A stretch of DNA of 64,000 nucleotides, taken from positions 1,472,501-1,536,500 of the forward strand of contig JADKJX010000001.1 of the NCBI GenBank assembly GCA_016720775.1. Reading direction: 5' to 3'. Shown one piece after another: positions 25,523-33,449 of the stretch. The notes beneath the pieces are model-generated. The model did not search any database. It had not been told where the DNA came from and saw nothing but the letters and a program-made list of their open reading frames with translations. The first letter of the stretch is position 1, and each line of letters starts with the position of its first letter. The stretch comes from Chitinophagaceae bacterium. Lineage in GTDB: Bacteria > Bacteroidota > Bacteroidia > Chitinophagales > Chitinophagaceae. Made by a program: the position numbers and the translations under genes.

Positions 25523-27458
25523 AGAATTTCAAATTCACCCCCAACATAAAATTCGTTCCCGCCATCGGGAAATAATAATTCTCCGTGGTCAGTTCCCCGC
25601 CATAAATATAACTGAAGCTGTAGCCATTGGGCTCGTACTTTTTATTGAATACATTATTCAGCTGAAGAATAAGATTAGCCTCTTTAAACATTTTACTTTT
25701 CAGTAAATAACTCATCCGTATATCCTGCAAATAGTAAGCATTGAGGCTTCTTGATCTTTGTGATGTGTTATCAAGATACTGCCTGCCCACGTACTTACTT
25801 ATCAAATTTATTTCTGCATTTTTTACCGGGATAAAATTTATACTAGCTCCCCCAACAACCGAAGGTGAAAATGAGATATCAGTTTTGGGATAGAATTTTG
25901 TTTGCTGTCCGCCGTTATCATAATCATCCAGGTATTCGGTATAATCGGTTATTTTATTTTTACTGAAGCTGATATTGGCTGCAAGGTTCATCCATTTGGC
26001 AATGATCGTTTTGCCCTGCAGTTCAATTCCCGTACGGTAACTTTTGGGGATGTTGATTCTTGTGTAAGCGCCCACGTCATTTATCTTACCTGTAAGTACA
26101 AGCTGATCTTTATAATACATGTAATAAATGCTGGCGCCGAACGAACTTTTGTTCAGCTTCCTTTCAAAACCCAGCTCCACATCATGCAGGTGCTCCGCTT
26201 TTGGTTGCTGGGCTGTGCCTGCCTCAAAATCATCGCGGTTGGGTTCTTTGCCTGCCAGTCCATAAGAAAGATATGCCTGCCAGCCTTTGTTTGAATACGT
26301 GATGCCGAGTTTAGGATTCAGGAATGTATAATTCTTATTGATCTCCAGGGTTGGGTTGTCCCGGAATCCATGGATGCGGTAATCAATATTGCGTACCTGC
26401 ACATCTGCAAAGCTCTGCCAGTTCTTATTTAACTGCTGTGTCCACTTGCTGTAAAGCGAAATGTCTTTTTTATACGCTGTCAGGTCATACCAGCGGTAAT
26501 TGGCCGGCACCGCTGCCTGAACAGCCGCCCATTTAATTTCGCCGTAGTGCTGTCCATCATAGGCATTGTATCCGCCGCCAAAAACAAGTTGTGTTTTTTG
26601 TTTTTGATATTGCAGGGAGAAAATGGTACCGTAAAAATAATTGTCGAGCCATAGCCTCCTCACGAGATCTGTTTCAGTAATGGTGGTCGTACCATTATTA
26701 TAATCAGGCAAACCATAGTCGGCTAATTTATTATCGGTCTTGTATTGTTCGTAGTATCCTTTTCCTCTGGTTAAAAAAACAGCCAGGTTCCCTTTCCAGT
26801 AACTATTGAATTTATGATTATAAAAAAGCTGGTAATGGGTTTGAACATAGTTGTCTGTTTCATTATCGTATGGGTCGCCGGGCTTTTCGGTACCGGCAGA
26901 GTTATACGTACGGTCGCTTGACAATAAATATTCCGGCACGCCATTCCATGCCTGGTATGTTTTTTCTTTTCCTGAAAAAACATTCAGCCGTAATGAATTC
27001 TTATCATCCACATAAGCCGTGCTCAGGTAAAATGATTGCAGGTCAGACTTTGCCCGGTCGATATATCCATCGCTGCGTATGCTGCTGAGCCTGCCATCAA
27101 TGGTAAAATGTTTGCCGAGCAACCCGCTGCCGAATTGCAGGTTGTTCTTGTATGTATTGAATGAACCAGCACTGTTGTTGGTAGCCACATAAAATATTTT
27201 GTTCACTTCGTTGGTGGAAAGATTGATACTGGCACCAAAGGCTCCCGACCCGTTTGAAGAAGTACCCACGCCACGCTGCACCTGTATGCTTCCAGCAGAC
27301 GAGGCAAAGTCGGGCAGGTCAACAAAAAATGTTCCCTGGCTTTCTGCATCATTGTATGGGATGCCGTTGAGGGTCACGTTTATCCGGGTGGCATCCGTAC
27401 CCCGTATACGTATGCCGGTGTACCCAACGCCATTACCGGCATCTGCATTAACCACCAC
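25521..27458 (-). CDS. TonB-dependent receptor, main (C-terminal) part, frame separated from its N-terminus
   Basis: This frame encodes the plug and 22-strand barrel of an outer-membrane TonB-dependent receptor: plug motifs GIRIRGTDATRINVTLNGIPYNDAESQ and an NVFNKKYEP ... NFMLGVNLKF barrel end. It begins mid-plug. The signal peptide and TonB-box region are in another frame (27380-27682). At the junction (about 27445-27455) one base appears to be missing: DQTP should continue as SVVVNADAG. The product is ~720 residues when joined, a normal size. A TPP riboswitch lies in the leader, so the receptor most likely imports thiamine or a derivative. Either a pseudogene or a one-base consensus error. 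Confidence 0.85.
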   Translation of the reverse strand: MVVNADAGNGVGYTGIRIRGTDATRINVTLNGIPYNDAESQGTFFVDLPDFASSAGSIQVQRGVGTSSNGSGAFGASINLSTNEVNKIFYVATNNSAGSFNTYKNNLQFGSGLLGKHFTIDGRLSSIRSDGYIDRAKSDLQSFYLSTAYVDDKNSLRLNVFSGKEKTYQAWNGVPEYLLSSDRTYNSAGTEKPGDPYDNETDNYVQTHYQLFYNHKFNSYWKGNLAVFLTRGKGYYEQYKTDNKLADYGLPDYNNGTTTITETDLVRRLWLDNYFYGTIFSLQYQKQKTQLVFGGGYNAYDGQHYGEIKWAAVQAAVPANYRWYDLTAYKKDISLYSKWTQQLNKNWQSFADVQVRNIDYRIHGFRDNPTLEINKNYTFLNPKLGITYSNKGWQAYLSYGLAGKEPNRDDFEAGTAQQPKAEHLHDVELGFERKLNKSSFGASIYYMYYKDQLVLTGKINDVGAYTRINIPKSYRTGIELQGKTIIAKWMNLAANISFSKNKITDYTEYLDDYDNGGQQTKFYPKTDISFSPSVVGGASINFIPVKNAEINLISKYVGRQYLDNTSQRSRSLNAYYLQDIRMSYLLKSKMFKEANLILQLNNVFNKKYEPNGYSFSYIYGGELTTENYYFPMAGTNFMLGVNLKF

Positions 27459-27682
27459 TGAGGAGTTTGATCCAGCAGGAAGGGAAGGTCCTGACCAAGG
27501 TTTGACTTCTCTATTTCTTTCCTGCTAAGATCGGTCTTGGCAAATGGTGCTTTGTTGTCGGCCCGAATGGCCTGCACCTCCACCGGCTGCAGCAGGGTAG
27601 TATCATTGAATTTTTTCTCTTTTTGTGCATAGCTGCTGATACCGGCACATATTAATGCCACACCCAGGAATAACTTCTTCAT
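27380..27682 (-). CDS. TonB-dependent receptor, N-terminal part (signal peptide and plug start)
   Basis: The ATG at 27682 gives MKKLFLGVALICAGISSYAQ, a signal peptide, followed by a TonB-box-like LLQPVEVQAIRA and the start of the plug (KSNLGQDLPFLLDQTP). The frame then runs into nonsense (QWWLMQM...) and stops at 27380, while the receptor continues in another frame from the same place. This is the 5' portion of the receptor at 25521-27458. Upstream in-frame codons to 27784 are not a better start because they overlap the riboswitch. Confidence 0.8.
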   Translation of the reverse strand: MKKLFLGVALICAGISSYAQKEKKFNDTTLLQPVEVQAIRADNKAPFAKTDLSRKEIEKSNLGQDLPFLLDQTPQWWLMQMPVMALGTPAYVYGVRMPPG

Positions 27683-27735
27683 TTGTAAAAATTTGGCCGA
27701 ATGTCCGAAGGAGAGTTTATATCCGCTACGGTAGT

Positions 27736-27753
27736 TCCTCCCCTTTGGGGAGG
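27736..27753 (-). other. Hairpin between TPP aptamer and receptor start
   Basis: CCTCCCC-AAA-GGGGAGG on the minus strand (plus strand 27737-27753) is a perfect 7-bp stem placed between the TPP aptamer and the receptor start codon at 27682. No T-run follows. It is a candidate expression-platform element or anti-sequestering stem; the mechanism is inference. Confidence 0.45.
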
Positions 27754-27767
27754 TTAGGAGGGGCTTT

Positions 27768-27879
27768 TCTCCCTTCGCAGGCATTATCCTGTTCAGGTTA
27801 TACGGGTATTATCTCAGCCTTTCCTGTCATGTTGAGTTTATCGAAATATGACAAAAAAAGCACCCCGGAAATTCAGGCG
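27768..27879 (-). ncRNA. TPP riboswitch (thi box)
   Basis: On the minus strand the sequence contains CCGGGGTGC (plus 27860-27868), then CTGAGATAATACCC, ACCTGA, ACAGGATAATGCCTGCGAAGGGA. These are the conserved thi-box blocks in the correct order, with P1 closed by TTTCC / GGGAG. It sits ~90 nt upstream of the receptor ATG at 27682 on the same strand, so thiamine pyrophosphate is expected to lower receptor synthesis. A -7 element TACCTTTG (minus, 27928-27921) would start the transcript near 27914. Confidence 0.93.
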
Positions 27880-27892
27880 GTTAATAAGAACT

Positions 27893-27908
27893 TGCCTACC
27901 GGTAGGCA
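27893..27908. repeat. 16-bp perfect palindrome
   Basis: TGCCTACCGGTAGGCA is its own reverse complement and sits between the riboswitch and the -7 element of the receptor. It may be an operator or a REP-like intergenic palindrome. Confidence 0.5.
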
Positions 27909-27920
27909 GGCTGTTGCATG

Positions 27921-27928
27921 CAAAGGTA
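27921..27928 (-). promoter_or_regulatory. -7 element for the riboswitch-controlled receptor
   Basis: TACCTTTG on the minus strand (TAnnTTTG). The predicted start (~27914) lies 35 nt before the aptamer. No matching -33 TTG was found at the usual distance. Confidence 0.4.
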
Positions 27929-28093
27929 GGGGAGTTTTACATTTTTTTCATCTTCCTGTAACAAACAGGCATAAGTGTGCGTACCAGTAATGATTATAGC
28001 CATGAATCTTCCTTGCTGAAGCAATCAGGCCATCCCCGGTCCGGTTGCTTTAGTTTGGGGTTCATCTTACCATTAAAAACAAAAATCTTAAAG

Positions 28094-28813
28094 ATGAAAA
28101 AATTATTTCTTTCCCTGGCCTGCCTTCTTTCGCTTGGGGCATTTGCACAAGACAGTAAGACCATCGCAGACCCGAATGCAACTGTTCGCACATTAAGCGG
28201 ATCTTTCACCGCCATTTCTGTTTCCAGCGGGGTTGACCTGTACATTACGCAGGGCAATGAAGAATCACTTGCCGTAAGCGCTTCTGATGAAAAGTATATG
28301 TCACGTTTTAAAACGGAAATAGAAAACGGCACATTGAAAATTTACTTCGACAACAAAGGCATTACCTGGACCTCGCATGATAACAGAAAATTAAAAGCCT
28401 ATGTATCTTTTAAAACCCTGGAAAAACTGCAGGGCTCTGCCGGCGCATCGGTAACTGTAAAAGGCAGCATGACGGCCGATAACCTTGATATAAAATTTAC
28501 CAGCGGTGCTGAATTTGATGGCCAGGTAAATGCTAAGCAGATCGTAGTTGATCAGAACAGCGGCTCCGAAGTAAACATCTCTGGCAAAGCCGATAAACTG
28601 AACATCGAAGTAAGCAGTGGCGCCAGTTTTAAAGGGTACGATATGACGGTTGATTTTTGTGATGCACAGGCAAGCAGCGGCGGCGATGTAAAGATCACCA
28701 TCAACAAAGAACTGAGTGCAAAGGCAAACAGTGGTGGTGGTATACGGTACAAGGGTGCCGGCCTGATACGTGACATCAACATCAACAGCGGCGGCATGGT
28801 TAAAAAAGCATAA
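28094..28813 (+). CDS. DUF2807 (head-GIN) secreted protein, copy 1
   Basis: The ATG at 28094 gives signal peptide MKKLFLSLACLLSLGAFAQ. An upstream ATG at 27977 would precede it by 39 polar residues and overlap the divergent promoter region, so it is rejected. The mature ~220 residues form a right-handed beta-helix-like DUF2807 domain with repeated short turns (SVSSGVDLYI, GSAGASVTVKGSM, SSGASFKG, SSGGDVKI, NSGGGIRY). The protein is expected in the periplasm or on the surface; the function of the family is unknown. The next gene is a tandem paralogue. Confidence 0.88.
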   Translation: MKKLFLSLACLLSLGAFAQDSKTIADPNATVRTLSGSFTAISVSSGVDLYITQGNEESLAVSASDEKYMSRFKTEIENGTLKIYFDNKGITWTSHDNRKLKAYVSFKTLEKLQGSAGASVTVKGSMTADNLDIKFTSGAEFDGQVNAKQIVVDQNSGSEVNISGKADKLNIEVSSGASFKGYDMTVDFCDAQASSGGDVKITINKELSAKANSGGGIRYKGAGLIRDININSGGMVKKA

Positions 28814-28831
28814 CGTTTAAATCAACACAAC

Positions 28832-29551
28832 ATGAAAAATATATTGATATCCCTGTTTTTACTGGCAGCAGCATTTACTGGCAATGCACAAAATACATTG
28901 GTGGTTGATCCCAATGCTTCGGTAAGAACTGTGAGCGGCGATTTTAAAGCCATCAAGGTTTCCGGCGGCATCGACCTGTATCTTTCACAGGCTGCTGAAG
29001 TGGCTGTTGCGGTAAGCGCATCCGAAGAAAAGTTCAAGGAATACATCAAAACGGAGATCGACAACGGCACACTCCGCATCTAGTATGATGATGGAAATAA
29101 AAACTGGAGCATGCGTAACAAGAAACTGAAAGTGTATGTGTCATTCAAGACATTGGAAAAATTAAATGCTTCCGGCGCCTGCGATGTAATGGTAACCGGC
29201 AGTATCGAAGCCTCGTCTTTAAACATGGTACTGTCTGGCGCCAGCGATTTTAAAGGTGCGGTGAAAGTGAACAGCCTCAAGCTTGACCTCAGCGGCGCTT
29301 CGGATGTACGTATATCCGGTACGGCTAACACCGTTGATATCGAAAGCAGCGGCGCCAGCGATGTGAAAGGATATGAACTGGTGACCGACATGTGCACGGC
29401 AACCGCATCCGGTGCGTCCGACATAAATATTACCGTAAATAAAGAGATAAGCGCCAATGCCAGCGGCGCCAGTGATATTTATTTTAAAGGAGCAGCATTA
29501 ATAAGAGACATACATACCAGCGGGGCAAGCAATGTTTCGAGGAAAAGTTAA
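28832..29551 (+). pseudogene. DUF2807 (head-GIN) secreted protein, copy 2, with internal amber codon
   Basis: Signal peptide MKNILISLFLLAAAFTGNAQ, then the same DUF2807 domain as the preceding gene, which it follows by 18 bp. The frame has one TAG at 29081-29083 after CTCCGCATC. Copy 1 has Tyr here (LKIYFDN against LRI-stop-YDDGN), so a Tyr codon has become amber. The downstream frame is otherwise clean to 29551 with Ala/Ser/Gly turns (SGASD repeated about seven times). Could be a recent nonsense mutation, a sequencing error, or readthrough. Confidence 0.8.
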
Positions 29552-29553
29552 TA

Positions 29554-29631
29554 GGGAAATAAAATAAACCTATAAGGTTTTGCCTTGCTTCGCAGCCTTG
29601 CTGCAAACCTTATAGGTTTATTTTATTTCCC
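29554..29631. terminator. 27-bp perfect inverted repeat between convergent genes
   Basis: Arms 29554-29580 and 29605-29631 are fully complementary: GGGAAATAAAATAAACC... against its complement, around a 24-nt loop. The stem includes the AACCTATAAGGTT core found in the arrays further right. It works as a bidirectional terminator between DUF2807 copy 2 and the esterase and overlaps the last codons of the esterase gene. Confidence 0.85.
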
Positions 29632-30486
29632 AAACGCCCATATCAAAAATGCAGGCAGTTGCTTACTCCACCTTTGATAATCATGTTTTCCATTTGCATC
29701 TTCGCTCAGCATGATATCATCCGGCAGGCAAACGTTTTTGCTTTTGATGAGTTCAATAAGATCTTTGGTATCATCCACCACGTCAATGACGCCGTCTTTA
29801 TCCCGGTCGCCTTCTTCTTCCTTTTCGCCGGCATAGAACCAGTATTTTAATCCTGGTTTTTTTCTTGAAGCTTTTAATTTGTTGAACATGATGCGGTTCT
29901 TATCATCGGAATAGTCTGCCGCCTTATCGTCTTTATCACGCCACCAGAAAGAGCCGGAGAATACACCCGCTTTGTCGATCTTATCAGCGTGGTTCCAGGC
30001 AATGTCAAAAGCGCTGAGGCCACCTAGAGAACAACCTGCTATCACCACCGATTTGAATTTCCGCACCGTGGCTTTCTTTTTTGCATAGGGATATAGTTCA
30101 TCATTTATAAAGGCATCATAATATTCCGCCTTATCGCCCCGGCCCATAAAATCAGGATAACCGGCCACGCCATATTCCTTCATACGATCACCGGCATGAA
30201 CGCCAACGATAAGCAGTGGTTTGATAAGATCTTTCCGGTAAAGGCTGTCTACTATTTCTTTCACCCGGAATTGCCCCATGTCCTGCCCATCATTCAGCAA
30301 TAATAAATTCAATTCATTTTTATCATCGGGCATGGGCGTAGTGATTATGGTGAGTTTTACATGCCGCTGCAGGTGGCGACTGTACAGTTCATCGTCCTGC
30401 TGTTTTATTTTGCTCTTGCATGCACTCATTAAAAGCAAGAGCAACAGGCCGGTGAGGATGGGGAGGCGTTTTATTATCATACTCAA
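29623..30486 (-). CDS. Putative lipoprotein esterase (Esterase_phd family)
   Basis: 287 residues; starts MSMIIKRLPILTGLLLLLLM then Cys23 in MSACKSK, a lipobox. The body is an alpha/beta-hydrolase like Fes/IroE: LLLLNDGQDMG, nucleophile elbow GCSLGG (Ser in GxSxG), and AGVFSGSFWWRD, as in the 2756 esterase. A short Asp-rich insert (EGDRDKDGVIDVVDD, ~residues 215-229) looks like an EF-hand loop and is unusual in this family. The terminal HDYQRW supplies the His. It would be membrane-anchored in the periplasm; substrate unknown. An ATG at 30480 (MIIKRLP) is an alternative start. Confidence 0.8.
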   Translation of the reverse strand: MSMIIKRLPILTGLLLLLLMSACKSKIKQQDDELYSRHLQRHVKLTIITTPMPDDKNELNLLLLNDGQDMGQFRVKEIVDSLYRKDLIKPLLIVGVHAGDRMKEYGVAGYPDFMGRGDKAEYYDAFINDELYPYAKKKATVRKFKSVVIAGCSLGGLSAFDIAWNHADKIDKAGVFSGSFWWRDKDDKAADYSDDKNRIMFNKLKASRKKPGLKYWFYAGEKEEEGDRDKDGVIDVVDDTKDLIELIKSKNVCLPDDIMLSEDANGKHDYQRWSKQLPAFLIWAFGK

Positions 30487-30517
30487 ATCTACAAATCAAA
30501 GTTTAAACTAAGCCAGG

Positions 30518-30585
30518 TTGAACCACATAGTACATAGGAAACATAGGATGCACATAGGTTCTCCTATGTGTTCTATGTGGTTCAA
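30518..30585. repeat. Nested palindromic element
   Basis: Outer arms TTGAACCACATAG (30518-30530) and CTATGTGGTTCAA (30573-30585) are perfect complements; inside them CACATAGG-TTCT-CCTATGTG (30551-30570) makes a second hairpin, and ACATAGG units recur. It lies between the esterase promoter region and the tRNA gene. Unidentified; resembles an intergenic repeat element. Confidence 0.55.
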
Positions 30586-30614
30586 TAATAGTTCATCATT
30601 TGGATTTATATTAT

Positions 30615-30645
30615 TTGGCAGCGAAGCCTCAAAAGCCTATCTTTG
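30615..30645 (+). promoter_or_regulatory. Promoter for tRNA-fMet, essentially leaderless
   Basis: TTG at 30615-30617 and TATCTTTG at 30638-30645, spacing 20 bp, both perfect matches. The tRNA begins at 30649, so transcription probably starts at or within a few bases of the mature 5' end. Confidence 0.65.
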
Positions 30646-30648
30646 CGC

Positions 30649-30720
<72 letters not shown>

Positions 30721-30767
30721 CAAAAAAGGCGGAAATAAACCAGGTCCCCACTTCGCCAAAAAAACTG

Positions 30768-30788
30768 AGGCTCAATTGAGCCTTTTTT
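30768..30788 (+). terminator. Terminator after tRNA-fMet
   Basis: AGGCTCAATTGAGCCT (30768-30783) is a perfect palindrome directly followed by a run of six T. Confidence 0.8.
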
Positions 30789-30881
30789 ATTCTCAGCGGT
30801 TTTTTTGCTGATGAATTTGATTATCTCCTCCATTCTTTAACATGTTTGTGATAATCAGGTTCCTTAAAACGATCACAAACA

Positions 30882-31748
30882 ATGAAATCAGGTTTTGTAA
30901 ACATCTTCGGTAAACCCAATGCAGGCAAAAGCACCTTGCTCAATGCACTCATGGGCGAAAAGATGGCCATCGTTTCGCACAAAGTGCAAACAACAAGGCA
31001 TCGCATAAAAACCATCCTCACCGAAAAGGATTACCAGATCATTTTTTCCGACACGCCGGGCATCATTGAACCCAAATACAAACTCCACGAAAAAATGATG
31101 GACGCCGTCCGGGGCAGCCTGGAAGATGCAGACGTGGCTTTGCTGATAACCGACGTACGGGAAAACATTGATGAAAGTCACGCTATTTTTTCTGCACTGA
31201 AACTGAAAGCACCGGCCATTGTTATTCTGAACAAAGCCGATACGGTGAATAATGAACAACTGAAATCAACCGCAAAATTCTTTGAGCAACAACCCTACTG
31301 CAAAGAAGTGGTTGCCGTATCGGCGCTGAAAAAAACAGGCATCGACGAATTGCTGAAACGCATTCTTACTTATCTGCCCGAAGGCGAACCCTTTTTCGAA
31401 GGCGACGACATGAGCGACATGCCCACCAAATTTTTTGTGGGAGAAATGATACGGGAAAAAATATTCCTGCTGTATGGCGATGAGATCCCTTATCACACCA
31501 CCGTGCTGGTACAGGAATTTAAAGAAAAAACAACGTTGATAAAAATTGCAGCCGACATCATCGTGCAGCGGGAAACACAAAAAGGCATCGTTCTCGGCGA
31601 AGGCGGCAGCATGATAAAAAAACTGGGCACTGATGCAAGAAAAGACATTGAAGAATTTTTAGGACGCAAGGTTTTTCTGGAATTATTTGTAAAAGTAAAA
31701 CCGAAGTGGCGGGATAATGAGATGCAGTTGAAGGAGTACGGGTATTAG
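30882..31748 (+). CDS. era: GTPase Era
   Basis: Essential GTPase that binds 16S rRNA and assists 30S assembly. 288 residues. G1 is GKPNAGKSTL (~residues 8-17), G3 is DTPGI, G4 is NKAD, then a C-terminal KH-like domain with EMIREKIFLLYGDEIPY and the VEL-type C-terminus (FLELFVKVKPKW). The switch-1 segment TTRHRIKTI is intact. A 10-bp stem (31758-31767 with 31798-31807) lies between era and der, which is transcribed the same way 81 bp later. Confidence 0.96.
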   Translation: MKSGFVNIFGKPNAGKSTLLNALMGEKMAIVSHKVQTTRHRIKTILTEKDYQIIFSDTPGIIEPKYKLHEKMMDAVRGSLEDADVALLITDVRENIDESHAIFSALKLKAPAIVILNKADTVNNEQLKSTAKFFEQQPYCKEVVAVSALKKTGIDELLKRILTYLPEGEPFFEGDDMSDMPTKFFVGEMIREKIFLLYGDEIPYHTTVLVQEFKEKTTLIKIAADIIVQRETQKGIVLGEGGSMIKKLGTDARKDIEEFLGRKVFLELFVKVKPKWRDNEMQLKEYGY

Positions 31749-31757
31749 TTCATAGAT

Positions 31758-31807
31758 CATAGTTCATAGCAATGCTTAATAATATAGCGAGCCTGCCATG
31801 AACTATG
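31758..31807. repeat. Small inverted repeat between era and der
   Basis: CATAGTTCAT (31758-31767) pairs with ATGAACTATG (31798-31807). It has no T-run, so it is not an obvious terminator; era and der may still be co-transcribed. Confidence 0.4.
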
Positions 31808-31829
31808 AACCATTAACCGTAACAGGATT

Positions 31830-33143
31830 ATGAGTTTCACACTAGCAATAACAGGCCGCCCCAATGTGGGCAAGAGTACATTCTTTAACCGCTTGCTGGA
31901 GCAGCGCAAGGCCATCGTGGATGACATCAGCGGCGTAACCCGTGACCGCCAGTACGGCGTGGCCGAATGGGCAGGAAAAAGTTTCAACGTAATTGATACC
32001 GGCGGCTTTGTGGCCGGCAGCAACGATGTGTTTGAACGGGAGATACGCAAACAGGTGGTCATCGCCATTGAAGAAGCCAATGCCATCATCTTTATGGTGG
32101 ATGCGGCCACCGGCATCACCGAATTAGACAACGCCATGGCCAACCTGCTTCGCCGCAGCACCAAGCCCGTTTTTTTACTGGTGAATAAAGTAGATAACAA
32201 CGAACGTCTTTTAGAAGCCAGTGAATTTTACAGTCTGGGTTTTGAAAATATCTTTTTCATTTCCTCCATCAGCGGCAGCGGCACCGGCGAGATACTGGAT
32301 GCCGTAACGGCATTGATCGGCGAGGATGATGGGGCGAATACAGAAGAAGACGGGCTTCCAAAATTTGCCATCATCGGCCAGCCCAATGTGGGCAAGTCGT
32401 CTTTACTGAATGCACTGATCGGGCAGGAGCGTACCATTGTAAGTGATATTGCCGGAACAACAAGAGATACCATTCACACCCACTACAATTTATTCAATAA
32501 AGAATTCATACTGATCGATACCGCCGGCATACGCCGCAAGGCAAAAGTGCATGAAGACCTGGAATTCTATTCTGTTATCCGTGCCATCAAGGCGCTGGAT
32601 GAAGCCGATGTTTGTTTGCTGATGCTGGATGCAGGGAAGGGCATCAGCGCACAGGACCTGGCCATTTTTTCCATGGCCGTAAAAAAAGCCAAGGGCATTG
32701 TGGTGCTGGTAAATAAGTGGGACCTGGTGGAAGACAAGAAGACCAATACCATCAAAGATTACGAAAAGGAACTGAAGAGCCGGCTGGAACCATTTTCGGA
32801 TGTGCCCGTTATTTTCATTTCGGTTACCGAAAAGCAGCGCATCTTTAAAAGCATCGAAACCGCCCTGGAGGTTTACGAAAGCCGGAAGCGAAAAATACCC
32901 ACCTCGCAACTGAACGACATCATGCTGAAGGCCATTGCATCTTATAACCCGCCGGTGGTAAGGGGCCATGCCATCAAGATAAAATACATAAGCCAGTTGC
33001 CTACGCATACACCTGCTTTTGCCTTCTTCTGCAATTTCCCTGACGATATTAAAGCGCCCTACCGCAATTACCTCGAAAACCAGTTGCGTGACAAGTTCAA
33101 GTTCACCGGGGTGCCGATACGGATCTATTTCAGGAAGAAGTGA
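31830..33143 (+). CDS. der: GTPase Der (EngA), 50S assembly
   Basis: Two tandem GTPase domains and a C-terminal KH-like domain, the unique Der layout. 437 residues. First P-loop GRPNVGKSTFFNR (~residues 8-20), second GQPNVGKSSLLNALIG near residue 188. Second-domain G3 is DTAGIRR, G4 NKWDL. The C-terminal domain contains RGHAIKIKYISQLPTHTPAF and ends KFTGVPIRIYFRKK, typical of Der. Role: maturation of the large ribosomal subunit. Confidence 0.97.
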   Translation: MSFTLAITGRPNVGKSTFFNRLLEQRKAIVDDISGVTRDRQYGVAEWAGKSFNVIDTGGFVAGSNDVFEREIRKQVVIAIEEANAIIFMVDAATGITELDNAMANLLRRSTKPVFLLVNKVDNNERLLEASEFYSLGFENIFFISSISGSGTGEILDAVTALIGEDDGANTEEDGLPKFAIIGQPNVGKSSLLNALIGQERTIVSDIAGTTRDTIHTHYNLFNKEFILIDTAGIRRKAKVHEDLEFYSVIRAIKALDEADVCLLMLDAGKGISAQDLAIFSMAVKKAKGIVVLVNKWDLVEDKKTNTIKDYEKELKSRLEPFSDVPVIFISVTEKQRIFKSIETALEVYESRKRKIPTSQLNDIMLKAIASYNPPVVRGHAIKIKYISQLPTHTPAFAFFCNFPDDIKAPYRNYLENQLRDKFKFTGVPIRIYFRKK

Positions 33144-33156
33144 GGGGCCGGAAAGC

Positions 33157-33361
33157 AGATACTAGATACTAGATACTGGTTACTGGTAGATAATGCGAAT
33201 CCAGCATCCAGTATCCAGTATCCAGCATCCAGTATCCAGCATCCAGTATCCAGCATCCAGTATCCAGCATCCAGTATCCAGTATCCAGCATCCAGTATCC
33301 AGTATCCAGTATCCAGTATCCAGTATCCAGTATCCAGTATCCAGTATCCAGCACCCAGCAA
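33157..33361. repeat. Heptamer tandem array, 23 units
   Basis: From 33201 to 33361 there are 23 exact-phase 7-bp units, mostly CCAGTAT or CCAGCAT. The complementary block GATACTAGATACTAG... lies at 33157-33187, giving an inverted arrangement as at 25373. Because 21 bp equals 7 codons, the array opens spurious periodic ORFs in every frame (e.g. WILDTGY on the minus strand); these are not genes. Confidence 0.9.
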
Positions 33362-33383
33362 CCGAAAATTCTCCCCTCAAAAC

Positions 33384-33414
33384 TTGCACAGGTTAAAAAC
33401 GGCTATTATATTTG
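33384..33414 (+). promoter_or_regulatory. Promoter for the 33450 lipoprotein
   Basis: TTG at 33384-33386 and TATATTTG at 33407-33414, spacing 20 bp. Start near 33420, a leader of ~30 nt. Confidence 0.6.
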
Positions 33415-33449
33415 CGCCCAATAACTAAAAACTAAAAAAAAAACACCAA

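Noticed and set aside
27977..28093. N-terminal extension of DUF2807 copy 1 from ATG 27977
   Set aside because: Polar sequence ahead of a perfect signal peptide start at 28094, and it overlaps the divergent receptor promoter.
33125..33396. Four ORFs of 60-78 codons over the heptamer array
   Set aside because: Periodic WILDTGY/HPVSSIQ translations are products of the 7-bp repeat (21 bp = 7 codons), not genes.
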